Below, piece after piece: positions 1-12,420 of a DNA stretch of 64,000 bases (the first letter of the stretch is position 1; each line of letters starts with the position of its first letter). The position numbers were made by a program, and so were the translations under genes. Under the pieces are notes generated by a model that made no database searches, was not told the origin of the DNA, and saw nothing but the letters and a program-made list of their open reading frames with translations. The stretch spans positions 868,001-932,000 of the forward strand of contig NC_037651.1 of the NCBI RefSeq assembly GCF_003254395.2, read 5' to 3'. This stretch comes from Apis mellifera. Taxonomy: Eukaryota > Arthropoda > Insecta > Hymenoptera > Apidae.

Positions 1-70
1 GTTTCCAATTTCGAATACAACGCCACTGTTACGATCGACCATTGTTGTACCGGGCTCCTTTGATATCCAC

Positions 71-298
71 TATTAAATCGGTCATACAGTATTAATTTGC
101 CGTATGACTGCAACTGTCGAAAGCTTTGCATCACGGCAAATTTTTAATTGGCCGAGTTGCCCAATTGTGCTTAAACGCAATTATTGTACGAACACTACTC
201 GAATATACAGTTTTAGTAGGCTTCAATGCTTCTAAAACGGAGTTACAATTGGATCGACTGATTGAGTCACGATTATTTCGATTTATTCGTAGAAATCA
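71..298 (+). repeat. Left copy of a diverged inverted repeat pair
   Basis: This segment is GC-richer than its surroundings. Its reverse complement recurs at 25203-25446. The core 72-225 aligns without gaps to 25444-25291 with 27 mismatches in 154 positions by hand count (about 82% identity), and most mismatches are transitions. The match resumes after a short gapped stretch around ACAATTGGATCGA and ends at TTTATTCGTAGAA. There is no long open frame, no poly-A tail and no terminal repeat, so neither a coding exon nor an obvious transposon is visible. It could be a duplicated conserved non-coding element or an old dispersed repeat. The homology is seen in the sequence; its function is unknown. 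Confidence 0.85.
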
Positions 299-2680
299 GT
301 AAGTAGTGAGAAGAATATCAAATATCTCGCAAGTAGATATAAATTTTGATTGAAAATATTTTTTAAAATGTTAAGCATAAAACTCAAGTATTTTATTTTA
401 ATATTTTGATCTCTCTCATTATGAAATTCATTATTATGAAATTGTATTTTAAAAACGATAAACAAATAAATTGAATTTTTAAAAATTGATTTTGTTTCTT
501 TAAAGAGATATTTAATAAAAAAAATTGTTTCATATGTAATCTACATATTCATAATATTTTGTATAAAATAAAATTATTATTAATTTTAATAATATAACTT
601 ATTAATTTAGTTTATATAAAAATATTTTCATAATTTATTGTGTATATATATATATATATATATATATTTATTGAATTTTTATGCTTTTATTGATGCTTTT
701 ATTGCAACATTTTTACTAAAGGTTTTGATATCGGTTCGAATAATTTCCATTTTCTTGATGTTATAATACCAATATAGATGTTATGACAATGTATTAATAA
801 TGTATCGATTCCAGATTTCTATTCTTTTGATATGTCATGGATATTCAAATATATGAATAAAGCATAAAATTGTTTAAAAATTATAAAAAAAATTCGTCCA
901 TTACTATTGCAGATGTATTATTAAGAACAAAAAAATGATTTCATAGTCACCTCAAAATAAAGCGATGAACATTATTAAGTAAAAATCCTATCAATATATT
1001 AATTATATTTGATGATGCAATATTATTGAAAGATATTGTAATTATATAATATAATGATCTGAAATGTTTGAAATATAATGTAAAAGATTTTGAAGATTTA
1101 AAATAGTCCTTTATAATTTTTTTTAAATTATTAGTTATTATAAGCATACAATTTTCATCAAAATAATTTCGTATGCATTTCGATTATCTGGCTTATAGCG
1201 TATGAAATTTCATATATAATTACTTTATAAAAATTATAAATGATTTAAATGATATTTCTATTGAAAAAAATCTATAAAAATGTCTTATATGTATGTAGAA
1301 TCAATTATTATTTCTGACTTCTTTTATTTTCTTTATTTTTTATTAATTTTTTATTAATTTTAATTTTAAAAAGATGTTTTTATATATTATTATTATTATT
1401 CTTAATTAAATCAAAAACCAAAAAAAAAAATGATAAGATTTAAGGATTTTTAATAAAGAAATAACTAAAATACATAAGAATCATTTAAAATCTTTGACAT
1501 TTCTCAAAGAACAATTTGCTTCAAGAAAGTTACATAACAATGTGATGTCTGTTCGATATCAGAGAAGACTATTATTGATGAAGAATGTATACAAATGAAA
1601 AAAGTGCATTAGAGGAAGCAATGATTGATGATCAATCAAAAATCATGGATGAAGATGCGAATCACTTATATTTAAAAAAAAAAAAGAAATGAAATATTAT
1701 CTTGGCAATATTAGAACACTTAATGTAAAGAAAACTAAAATAAAAGAATTGAAGAAAAAAAGGAAATATAAAAATGAAAAATCTGACTATTATTTCATAA
1801 TAATATTTACTTTTTTTTCTGCAAAAAATCTTAGTGAGAAAATTATTAATATGAAATAACCTACAAGTATTGAATGAAAAAAAAGTAAAAGAATAATAAA
1901 AAAGCATAATAACAAATTATACGAAGAAACAACAAATTTTAAATTTATTTTAATCATATTTATTAATTATTATATTTTATTTTATTTAAATATTAATAAA
2001 TATATTAATTTATATTTTAATAATTATTAGTAATAATATTAAGTAGGATATAAAGCTTTAATTTAGATTTAATTCACTATATCTAATTCAATTTATTGTA
2101 AAATTCAATGATTAATTATAATTAGATAATATTTAGATATATATATGAATAAAATAATTTTTATATTTATATTATTTACATTTATTTACATCTTATATAG
2201 CGAAAAATAGAATATTCTCTTATCTCAATGAGATCTTTGTTCTGCAGAAATTCCAATTATAATTTATATTAATTAATTAATAGAATGTTTGGATATTTTA
2301 CAGTACTCATAAAATTTATCAGTTTGATAAATTCAATTCTTCAAGTTATGATAAAATATTCCTTTTTTTCATTATAAGAAATAAAGAAATTTTATTTTCA
2401 CTTTACCATTCCATTTTGATCTTCATTGGTATCTAAATAAGATACATCTAATACAAAAGTTCTTTATGATTCAATCCATCTTACTGACTTTTTATTTTAT
2501 TTAATAAACATTAATTGTTCTGCTGCGCATTAAAACAAATATTTTTAACTTAATATCACTTACTTATCTCAACTAAACTCTCTTAACTAAAATATGCCTG
2601 AATACATAATTCTTCTCAAAACTCAATCCATTATTAATCTTCTAATCATACTCGCTATTGGATATTAAAAAACAAATGAA
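299..2680. other. AT-rich stretch, no supported gene
   Basis: This is very AT-rich DNA with homopolymer A and T runs and a (TA)n run near 641-668. A 35-codon plus-strand ATG frame at 1585-1692 is acidic (reads ...KSALEEAMIDDQSKIMDED...) and ends in a lysine run encoded by poly-A. It is too short to call a gene. Nothing else stands out. Confidence 0.6.
641..668. repeat. (TA)n microsatellite
   Basis: Uninterrupted alternation of T and A for roughly 28 bp. Confidence 0.9.
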
Positions 2681-2851
2681 AACGAGGATTATACGCGTCA
2701 TTAGTTACGATATTCGATATTCCTTCTCTCATTAGGAGAAAATTTTCATAGAAAACTTTTCCAAGTTATCAATGTACGCGTTTTCTTGCTTTATCCGTTT
2801 GATCCGCCGTTTTTCCTTCCATTTCTTCTCTTTAACCTCTTCCTCTCTTTT

Positions 2852-2893
<42 letters not shown>

Positions 2894-3420
2894 TCGTTTA
2901 TGACGTTAAGCGGCACGGTGAAAGCCCTTGCAAACAAATTACGATTACGGATCCTCCGTCATCCTCGACGTCTGAATTGTCGTTGGTGAATAGGGCGGAG
3001 GGTTAAAAAAAAAATGAGGTTGGAATTGGCCATTATACGCTCATGGTAGGGAAAAAAGAGGACAGACTCACAGCGAACAATCCGGACAAGTTTGAAAATG
3101 TTTTAAGAGAGACTCGAGACCCGTTTGTATACCCGCGGGAAAATTAATGCCGCTTGTTCCGGGGGATAAATTTCCGGCTGACGCATATTTGTTTTCCTCG
3201 TTCTCGATCCAACCGGCTCTGTTTCGTTGCGTACCGAATGATGTTCGGAGCTTTAACCTGTGCAATTGCCCGGTCTCGACCCGTTACGCCATTGCAACGA
3301 CGACGTGACGGTCTTCTTAACTCGGTTAATTTGAATTATCACCGTTAAAATACGCATTCGCTCTCGTGTCGCGTTTTGTTTCAAGCTTTTGTTTCAAGCT
3401 TTTGCGTTCTTTGGGTAAAA
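2681..3420. other. GC-richer island, possible regulatory DNA
   Basis: Base composition changes sharply against both flanks and CpG is frequent, for example around 2900-2990 and 3060-3350. Open frames of about 65 codons exist on both strands (3068-3265 minus and 3154-3348 plus) but have no convincing splice context and oppose each other, so neither is called. A (TC)n run lies inside. A 13-bp tandem duplication with core TTTTGTTTCAAGC sits at 3374-3399. It could be a conserved non-coding element or an untranslated exon. Confidence 0.4.
2855..2885 (+). repeat. (TC)n microsatellite
   Basis: About 15 uninterrupted TC units within a longer pyrimidine-rich tract that starts near 2815. The plus-strand frame crossing it encodes a run of Ser-Leu and is an artefact of the repeat. 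Confidence 0.95.
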
Positions 3421-4614
3421 TATGCCTCTCTGGAGTATTTTCTTTGAAATTTAGTTAGAAAGTTAGATTAGGTTCGTTGTGGATAATTGATTAATCATGT
3501 TGGAATTAGAACTTGTTTTTTATTTTAGATTACTTTCTTTTGACTTATTTATTAATCTTTTGTATAATAATTTATTAATTAAAATGGGAAAGATATAGGA
3601 ATACAAGAAATACGAAGTAAAATAAAATACAAAAGTTTTGAAACACAATGGTAGAATTTTTTATTATAATTTATAAATGATATATATAATAAATAAAATG
3701 AAATTTAAGAAATTAGATTTATATTTATAATAGTTACTGTTTATATTAATATATTTTTATTTAATGAACGTTTTTTATGTGTATTTTGATTTATTTTATA
3801 ATTTTTAAAAAAGTGAAGAATATAAATTTGTTGTATGTAACTACAATTTCAAAATATTAATGATAATGGCAAAGAATAAAATGATAATGAATGATAATGA
3901 TAAAAATAATGAGAAAAAGTTGTAATATAAGACATTTGAAATTTTTTAAAAAATAATAAAAAGAAGAAAAAGAAAGACTTAAGAATATTTATTTTTCGCA
4001 TATATATCAATAAAATTTATTCATTAATATTTTATTAATATTATTGATGTTTATTTACTTATGGTTACAAAAATTATTTATATAATATTTATATAGCATT
4101 TTGAAATTAAATAATTAAATCTAAGTATTATTATATACATTTAATAATACTTTCATATAATTATAAAATTTTGTAAAAGAAAGAATTTTGAAAATAATAG
4201 AAATATGATAGAAAAATTTATTTCATTGAAAAAATAAAGGTATCTTTATTTTATATTCACTTTAAAAATTATATCTAACCTTGAAAGGATAGATCTCTTA
4301 ATAATTATTGGATTTTTAAGAAACTTTTAGGTTAGAATTTTCACTTTAAAATTTTCATTATTTTATTATTTCATTATATAAAATATTATATTAAATATTA
4401 TATAAAAAAATTAATATTTATAATTTATAATTTATAACTTGAATTTTTACTAATAATTTTAATTGCAAAAAGTTTATTCGTTTCACGTATTATATACATA
4501 ATTTTTATTCGAATTTTTAATATTAAATGTTATACATAATGATATTATTATTAGTTTTTTAAAGAATTCTTGAAATAATTTATAAAAAAAAAAAGAAGGA
4601 TTCTGTTTACTTTA
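3421..4614. other. AT-rich stretch, nothing recognised
   Basis: AT-rich throughout, with short A and T runs and a small direct repeat (ATGATAATG-type units near 3860-3905). No frame or structure is worth calling. Confidence 0.6.
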
Positions 4615-4805
4615 AAACTATTACACGTTATAAATTGCACGGCTTAACGTTAATTTTGCTACCGGCAGCAATATTTCACACATAAATGCAGTTGTACACT
4701 GGCGCACCGTGTGCAACAAAGGAACTAATTTCTCCCATTTCCACTTTTAATAAACGTGTACGTGATACATTGCCCCGCGTAATACAGGAATACAAAGTGC
4801 TTGCT
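4615..4805. other. Short GC-richer island, possible conserved element
   Basis: About 190 bp of mixed composition inside AT-rich DNA, with clustered CpG (ACCGGCAGC, GGCGCACCGTG, GCCCCGCG). No open frame of note crosses it. It is most easily read as conserved non-coding or regulatory DNA, but only cross-species comparison could show this. Confidence 0.35.
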
Positions 4806-5371
4806 TTCTTATGATTCATAGTTAATTCATATACTTAGATTCATTTTTTTTTCGCTTTATTGAACTAGTAAAAATATTAAATATTAAGACAAAAAAAAAT
4901 TTAAGAATATCAAAAGATAGGAAATATCGCATTTTTATTTTAAAATATTTTTCTTTTCAGAATTCTTGTATGATATCTCAGAATAAAATTTTATAACTTT
5001 AAATATATAGTATATTATTCAATAAAAAACTTAATTATTTATTTTTAAAATGTTAAAATTTTTTTCTTTATTCGGTTTCTTTATTCTATTTTATTCGGTA
5101 AAGTGGGTTATTTACTTAATCTTCGACATTTAATTTTTTCTAAATTCTTTATTTAATAAATTTTATTTAATAAAATTGTTTACTTTCAACTTTTTATTTG
5201 TTAATTTTATAATTATTTTTTTCTAGAATTTAATAAATATTGAAATAAATCTTAAAAACTTACTTAAAAAATAAAAAATGTACAAAAGAAAAATTAAATA
5301 TTATTAAAATCTAACATTTCGTAATTTAAAATTATAAAATTAAAATTCCTTTATCTATACTTATATCTATA
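4806..5371. other. AT-rich stretch, nothing recognised
   Basis: A- and T-run rich sequence without open frames or repeats that stand out. Confidence 0.6.
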
Positions 5372-5677
5372 TTATAAAATTATATTCAAAGAAACGAAAA
5401 CATTAAAAAAAAAAAAATAGAATATATAATTCATTATATTTTGCATACTTAAAGTATCGTTAAGAATAGAAAATTGTTTAAAAATAAAAAAATGTTCGAA
5501 TATTTTCATTACAGCTATTATATATATTTCTGGATTTTGCAACATTATTTCTAGATCTTTATAGTATAAATTCAATTTTTCTCGTTTCTTATGGCCAAAT
5601 ACTTTGCTTTTTACCATACACACATATTGTACACATACATTCGCTAAATAAAGCTGCTCTATTATTCTTGAAAGCAT
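5372..5677 (-). CDS. Candidate small membrane-like protein or exon, unknown
   Basis: This minus-strand frame runs 101 codons from an ATG at 5677 and stays open a further 13 codons upstream to 5716. A possible acceptor (GTTAG) directly precedes it. In DNA this AT-rich a 114-codon frame is expected well under once per window by chance, by a rough estimate from stop-codon frequency. The product begins basic and hydrophilic (KSKVFGHKKREK), has a mixed centre, and ends in a very Phe-rich hydrophobic stretch that partly comes from a poly-A run. The hydrophobic end could be a membrane segment or a translated simple repeat. No family is recognised. A second minus-strand frame lies just upstream at 5798-6019. 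Confidence 0.22.
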   Translation of the reverse strand: MLSRIIEQLYLANVCVQYVCMVKSKVFGHKKREKLNLYYKDLEIMLQNPEIYIIAVMKIFEHFFIFKQFSILNDTLSMQNIMNYIFYFFFFNVFVSLNIIL

Positions 5678-6070
5678 CGCGTGAAAGTAAGAAGTTTGTT
5701 GCAGGAACTCATTCACCTAACTTTCCATTATCTGTTTTTAGGCTTGATCAGTACGTGGTCAAGGTTCTTTACCGACAGAAAAGGATGAGATGGAAATTCA
5801 ATGGCGTACACGATACTCAAAAGCCTGTTTCCGTTTTTCTTTGCTATTGTCCGCTTTTCTTTCTTGGCTAGTTTTGATCCCACCATGAAGTAAATCTGCG
5901 ATAAAAAGAATAACGACGATCATCCATGGTATTTCTATCATATCTTGATAGAAGTTCAGACTACTGATAAAATAGCTTTTGCAATCCTCCAATGCTTTTT
6001 TGTACACGAAACAACAATGCTACCGTGTGCGAATTTTCTATGTTATGTACTTATCTTTGTTTTACTTCTT
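5575..6070. other. GC-richer island with frames on both strands
   Basis: The island overlaps the upstream part of the 5372-5677 frame. A minus-strand frame at 5798-6019 reads about 74 codons. It has a short hydrophobic segment (IPWMIVVILFIADLL) and then a very basic, Gln- and Lys-rich end. A plus-strand frame at 5668-5871 opposes it. Between 5717 and 5797 the minus strand could hold a short intron, but I could not find a donor and acceptor in compatible phase, so the two minus frames are not joined. Coding potential is possible but unproven. Confidence 0.25.
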
Positions 6071-6169
6071 TTTATCGAAAATATCAAATACGTAATATTT
6101 TTATTTTATTCGATTATAAATAAATGAAGTATTATTTAACATGGCTAAAAGTTATGTTAAAATGGCATG

Positions 6170-6205
<36 letters not shown>

Positions 6206-7774
6206 AAATTTGAAATTATAATAATATATATGATATATAATTTTAGATATATTTTTCAAAATTTTGTAAATGTTTTAAAAAAGATTATTTATATATTTGT
6301 ATATTTTTATATTCTTTAATATTAGAAAAAAATAAGGAATAAATAAGAAAAATATAAAATAAAAGGAATAAATAATAGAAATATTGATCATTTAAGTCCT
6401 TGTTTTTGAGATTGAACATAGATTTTGTGTATAATTGATAAATTTTTGACTTTCTTGATAATTAATATTTAAATAAAAAAAGTTCTATTTTTTTTATTTT
6501 CATTTGTAAAATAATCATCTATCAATAATTCATTCGTATTTAATTGTGAATTAAACAATTTCACTTATATTTGAAATATTCAACTTGACATATTCAAACT
6601 TGATTTGAAAATGGAACCTTAAATTAAAAAATTTTTAATTTTTTTTTTTCCAATTCATTGAATGTAAAATTACAATATCAATTCTTAGGATATTTTGTAT
6701 GATTCAATTTTTTTTAACTGTCTTAATAATTGAGAAATTATTATTAAATAAAATTTATTTTGCTGTATCTTCGATAAAATATTCCAGTGAATATTCTACT
6801 AATAAAATATTTATGAAGTGTAATATAAATAGTATTAAACTTATTATTTTGTTCATTTTGCATATTTTTTTTTAAGTTTGTATTATTGACATAAATAAAA
6901 AAGATAATTACAGGTTATTAAATATTCTTAAGATATTTAGAAGAAAAAATATATGAATATTACAATTTACATAGATTAAATTTTAATATTTTTAATTAAA
7001 TAAAAATAAATAGATTTATTAATTATTATTTATTATATTATTAATTATTAAAAATATATTTTACATTGCATATTTTCTACATTTTTATATCATTTTTTAC
7101 ATCATTATTATATATAAAATAATGTAGATTTTAAAATATATTGAATAATATAAAAGTAATATAAATCTGAGAGACGAATTGTTTTGTTCAAAAAAAAAAT
7201 CGACATGTAAAATAGCTGCTTTTCATGCAAGTTTTCTTGTAGAAAAATGATTGAATATTCATCGGTTACGCGTGCACTTGAATATATTTCTACTTTCAAT
7301 AGATCTTGGTATCAATAATGTAATTTACAAACATTCGTAATATTCACGTAATAATAAAATTTTATCTTTAACAATTTTTCTTAATAATAATTCAATTTAT
7401 CACAGATTTCTCTTACACATATACATACATCATACTTCTTAGAAGAAGACACTTCTTAGAGACACAAATATTTTCCATTATGTAATCAAGACGTTTAATT
7501 AGATTAAATTAATATCTTTAGATACGCTTTAGATTAGATTAATAACTTTAATAAATAACGACTTAATCTAACCTAATCTAAATTATTTTTGTTAGTAACT
7601 TTTTTAAATAAACAATGACCATTAAATAAATACTTCACAATATTATATGATAATCTTAATAACATATTAAAAAATAATTAGAATTAAGAGATGGTATCTT
7701 TTTACAAATATTTAGTATAAGATTTTTTTTATTTTTCATTATTATTCTCTACAAAAATATTCCAACTATAAAAA
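6071..7774. other. AT-rich stretch with simple repeats
   Basis: It contains a (TA)n run at about 6174-6200 and an inverted repeat at 7528-7582. The left arm TTTAGATTAGATTAA pairs with the right arm TTAATCTAACCTAATCTAAA across a loop of about 20 bp. No supported gene. Confidence 0.6.
6174..6200. repeat. (TA)n microsatellite
   Basis: About 13 uninterrupted TA units. Confidence 0.9.
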
Positions 7775-8450
7775 TTAAAAACAAAATAATATTTTTCCAA
7801 AAAAATATTCATTCTCAGATAAACCTGATAAAGAAAATAAATGGTTGGTATTCAAATCGAAACTACATTGTAGCCAAATTTCATCTCGATTCACGTCGTT
7901 AAATCTGCGCCACATTAGAAGAAGAATCGTAAAATAGACATACTTCTTTTTTTCCAAAGTCTATCGTACTTATCTACTTTATTTACCGCGAAAAATATGA
8001 ATCGTCGATTTATTTTTCGAAGAGAAAGTCGTCATGGTACTTTCAAGTTCTCTTTGACATTTTTGACTAATGATCATAATATTTCCTCGTATTCCGCAAC
8101 TAATGATCGATTAATTAACGTAGCAGAAAATTAAGAAAACTCTCAAATGCCATAGTTGGTTTATAAATTTTACGAGGCGGATAACGAAGTGAAAAAGAGT
8201 TGAGAAGAGATGGAAAGAAGGGGTGGATCGCGAAAACAAACGCGACTGAGATCGCGTTCTCACAATGGAGCTGAGAAAGAAGATTTGCGAAGGAAGTCGT
8301 GTTCGATCCCAAAAACTTTTCCCGGCTTCGCCTGTCTCTCGTCTATTCCCCATTCTTTGTCTTTCTTTCTGTTCTTCTCGTTTCGTCCGAAAGTTGACAT
8401 TCTCAGACTGAGGTATTTTTACGATTTTCCGGCCATTTTCGAAAACTAGT
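7775..8450. other. GC-richer island, frames on both strands
   Basis: The most protein-like frame is minus-strand 7775-7957. Its N-terminal half is hydrophobic (YVYFTILLLMW) and the rest is mixed (RRFNDVNRDEIWLQCSFDL). It has no upstream ATG; the first ATG is at codon 15. Within 8110-8450 several overlapping frames of 65-80 codons occur on both strands, as expected where stops are sparse. No splice pattern is strong enough to choose among them. It could be conserved non-coding DNA or an unrecognised exon. Confidence 0.25.
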
Positions 8451-8978
8451 AGTAAAATCTGAAATTTAGATTTAGGAACGTGGGAAAATATATTTGAAAT
8501 AATAGTTTCGTGAATTTATTGTTGGTATCACAAAAAGATTTTTTTTATTTTTTAAATTTTTCATCTATAGATTTTGTAAAAGAATAATTGAGATAAATAA
8601 TATATAAGGATTTTAATTACCAGATATTTTATAAAATTCAAATATAATTGCAACAAACCAATCTATATACAAATAAATTCTATAATCTTATTTTAAAGTA
8701 ATATAGAATAAAAGATAAAGAATAATAAAATTATACGTAAAGAATATAGGTTTCATTATCAGATCAAGAATTATGTAACTGAAAATATAAAAGAAGGAAT
8801 ATACAATTTATTTCGATTTAGCCAAAAGAAATATCTTAGATAAAAGAAAACCATTAAAATCATTTTTATTTTTTTTAGTAAAATCAAAGAACAAATAACA
8901 AATATAATTAAATAATACATATACATACATATATGTTTATTTATATGTATGTAGTTATAATATATAAAATATTTATAA
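8451..8978. other. AT-rich stretch with a short palindrome
   Basis: AT-rich. A 10-bp inverted repeat CATACATATA / TATATGTATG lies at 8924-8951 with an 8-bp spacer. No gene seen. Confidence 0.6.
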
Positions 8979-9336
8979 TAATTTATAAAATATAGAAATA
9001 ATTTATCTTTTAAATATATTATTATTCAAATACTTTACCTTATTATTTAAGATAAAGTAACATAACAAATAAAAAATAAAACAAAAATTTCATTCGAAAA
9101 ATTATATAAACAAAAATTTATCTGGGAAAATATCCAATTTCTATTAAATTACTTACGAATAGTGCAATTATGAATTATATTTATATGATACAAATAATTT
9201 AATAAAAATAATTTGTCTTTCGAATATATCATTATTCAAATAAAATGTCGAATAAAAAATATAATAAAAATTTCATGATTTTTGAATGATAATTCGAATA
9301 GAAATTTATCTCAAATAAATTCAATTAACACTCAAT
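8979..9336 (+). repeat. Diverged tandem duplication, about 200-bp unit
   Basis: Two adjacent segments, about 8979-9150 and 9190-9336, share a series of matching blocks in the same order. These are AATTTATCTTTTAAATATAT (about 9000) against AATTTGTCTTTCGAATATAT (about 9210), then ATTATTCAAATA in both, then AAAAATTTCATT against AAAAATTTCATG, then AAATTTATCT in both. The offset shrinks from about 210 to 189 bp through small deletions. This is an old local duplication, not a coding repeat. Confidence 0.6.
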
Positions 9337-9474
9337 TTTATTCAAAAGAAATTTTACAACAAAAGAAAAAAATAATCGAACAACATACGATTCCTGAAAC
9401 TCAATGTCTTTTGAAACTCGTCCAATTTTTACAATTACACCAACAGATCCAACCACATCACATAGATTGACCAG

Positions 9475-10150
9475 ATGAAAACTCGCGGATTCGCAGTTTG
9501 TTTAAAATTTTTAACCCCTCGAGGACGCTTTCGTGGCGACTTCAATTCTATCCTCTTTCCAAAGTACAAACGCGGTAGGAGGCGCCACACACGCGACGAA
9601 CTTAAAATCTAGAAAGAGAAAAGAAAAAAAGAGAGAAGTTTTACAACGGGATGTTTGATCATCAGCGACGTAGGAGAGCGAAAAATTGCGAAAACATTGC
9701 ATTACAAACCGCAAAGGATCCGGAAGTAATACGTGTTTATCTCCTGGCTTGTAAGAAACACGATCTTTATGGAATTTATTTTTTTTCTTTTTAATCTGCC
9801 TATAACGCATCCTTTTTCTAGTCAAAGGATGAATCCCCTTTTCGTGGCATAGCGGAAGGTTTACCGTGGTAATTAATAAAAGTGAATTTCTATTAGGGAT
9901 CTCACCCTTTCTGCCCTTTCTTTTTTTCCCTCACTCTTTCTCATTTTTTGTTCTTTCTTTTGACGTTGAAACACTGTGTCATACAATGTTTTATCAAACT
10001 GATCGTTAAAGGGCCGCTTTAAGAGTTGAAAAGAGTGGTACGTGTGTCCTTTTTACGCGTTTTCAATCGTAAATTTTATTGCGTGAAAAATATTTGCTTT
10101 GTAAAGGGTGCATGAAATATCTTTTTGATTTTGAAAATGGTTAAAAGGAA
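9475..10150. other. GC-richer island around a candidate minus-strand exon
   Basis: CpG-containing sequence at 9480-9900, followed by a pyrimidine-rich block at 9900-9960. It holds the candidate coding frame at 9511-9810. The part from 9840 to 10150 shows no frame worth calling. Confidence 0.35.
9511..9810 (-). CDS. Candidate coding frame or terminal exon, unknown
   Basis: This is a 99-codon minus-strand frame from the first ATG at 9810, open five codons further upstream. The N-terminus is strongly basic (QIKKKKNKFHKDR) and a Phe-rich middle is encoded by a pyrimidine tract. That tract ends in TTTCTAG at 9609-9615, an excellent splice acceptor on the minus strand. An alternative reading is therefore that only 9511-9608 (and beyond, in another frame) is exon and the tract is intron. 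Both frames after the acceptor are open for at least 30 codons. No family recognised. Confidence 0.22.
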   Translation of the reverse strand: MRYRQIKKKKNKFHKDRVSYKPGDKHVLLPDPLRFVMQCFRNFSLSYVADDQTSRCKTSLFFSFLFLDFKFVACVAPPTAFVLWKEDRIEVATKASSRG

Positions 10151-12420
10151 TCGGAGTTTTTTCTTCCTTAAAAATTCCCATTTTTTAACGAAAAAAACAT
10201 GAATATAACGGAGCGTATATAAATTGTTAGAAAGATTGAAAAATATAATTAAACGTATTAGTTTGATAATGGTAATAAATTTTGTAATAATCGTACAATG
10301 ATAATTGTAAATAGCTTTATTCGTTGATTAAATTGTTAATTATTACTAAAGTTTGACGAGATTTATAAATTTGAATATTTGAATATGAAAATTTCTAACA
10401 GAGAATGATACAATTATTATTACTTTTTTTAAATTAAAATTAAAAGAAAAATTTATAAATTTATAAAAATATTGTATTTATTTTAGCAATTTTTATTTTT
10501 GACGAAAAATAATATAACAAAATATATAGTAATAACAGTTCTATGCAATGTTTTATCATTTTTTCAATCATTGAAAAACTTTTTTTAGAGATAGATTTAA
10601 AATATAGTTTTTTTATACCAAATGTTTCAAATGAATATTCTTTTAATATACATCATTTGAATTTACTATATAATTTTAATTAAATGCATATTAATTCGTA
10701 ATGGATAAAAAATTTTTGAAATCATTTTTTTGTAATTTTTTAGCTGTTTCATTGTTGCAAATAAAATTATGTATAGTAGCAAAAATTTTATTATTTATAC
10801 ATTAATAAAAAATGTCAATTTCATTTATGATTTAGTATTTATTTATATTTAAATAAATTAATAAAATGTTAATTAAATATTTAATTATTGCTAATATTTA
10901 ATCAAATTTATTAAAATGGAGAAAAATTGGATACTTGAATCTTTTACTTTTTAATTCTTTTTTAATTTTATTTAATTCATTAATCAATCTTTTCTTATAA
11001 AAAAATTTTATATATTGTTGTTGAAAAATTATTCGTATTTAATAATAAATATTTTTTTCCAATTTTATCATAATATAAAGGTATCAATCTTTATTATGAA
11101 ATTGTATCAAAAAAAAAATATTTTTAATGAAATTATAGTTATTTAAAAAATTTTTGAATTACATATATATTTCATATCATGAAATACAAAATAAATTATA
11201 TTATAACATTTATTTATTTAAGAAAAAAAATAAAAAAGAAATAAAATAAAATTACGATTAAATAAAAAATAAAAAATAAATAATGATATGAATAATTATA
11301 TTTTTTTTCAGGATTTTAAATTTTATTAAGAAATTATCAAATAGTTTTGAAATAATTTAGATCAACAAAAATTACATTTTTCAAAACGATTCAGCATTTG
11401 TCATAAAGCAAATACATTTATGTATTATTTATTTTCTTGATGAATTCTTTATCAAAATTTTTATAATATTTTATTTTTTAATGTCAATGTAAAATAAATG
11501 TAAAATTTTAATGTCAATGCAATAATTTTTGCTAAGAATCTGTATTTAATCATGATCTCTCTTATCCTTTAAATTTTTTGAATTTTATTTAAATAAGTAA
11601 AATTCAAAAAAATAAATAAAATAATATTATAATCTAATGTAACAACGTTAATCTCCTTAGTTTGATTTTTTCTTACAGAAATATCCTTCATAGTCCAATT
11701 AATTTTTAAATGAGTTAATAATTTATTAGGGAATTTTTAAAATTTGCTAACATTTAATTGAAATGTTAATATAAGAATTTAATATTATCAGTAACAAAAT
11801 ATAGATTGATAAGAATTTAATTTTTAAAGTTTATAATTTTTAAGATCTATAGTCTTTATAAATTTTTATATTTTTTAGTTTTTTGTATTTTTAATTTATA
11901 ACTAGCATTATAACTAACATTCTATAATTAGTATTATTCTTCAAAATGTTATATTTGTGTATAAAGAGAACTAACTGATATAATAAAATTATTTTATTTT
12001 TTATTTATTTAAAATGTAATATCACATTCATAATTTTAATTAATTCTTTCTTTGAATTTTTATATCTTAAATTTTTTCTCAATAAACAATATGATTTTTA
12101 AATATTTTTAAAAAATTTTTTAGAATTGAAATGAGAAATCAAATACATATTCTTCAACATTTCTTATTTAACACAATTACTTCAAAAATAAATCCAGAAA
12201 TATAGCAGAATTATTAATATTAAATATTAATATTTAATATATAATATTATTATCATATAATTTAAATAATATTACATAAATATTAATAAATAATAATATT
12301 ATTTTTTATTATTCATTTATTTATGATATATATTTTTTAAGATTTATTAATTATTTTAGTATTTACTATTTATTATTTATTTATTTATTAATCTTCACTT
12401 TTTATCAATATCAAATTTCA
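10151..12420. other. AT-rich stretch, nothing recognised
   Basis: More than 2 kb of AT-rich DNA with A and T runs. No frames, repeats or structure rise above background. Confidence 0.65.

Noticed and set aside
721..760. GGTTCGAAT word as a tRNA B box
   Set aside because: No matching A box at the right distance and no cloverleaf could be drawn.
7528..7582. TTAGATTAGGTT-like words as possible insect telomere repeat (TTAGG)n
   Set aside because: There are only one or two partial units within an imperfect inverted repeat, not a TTAGG array.
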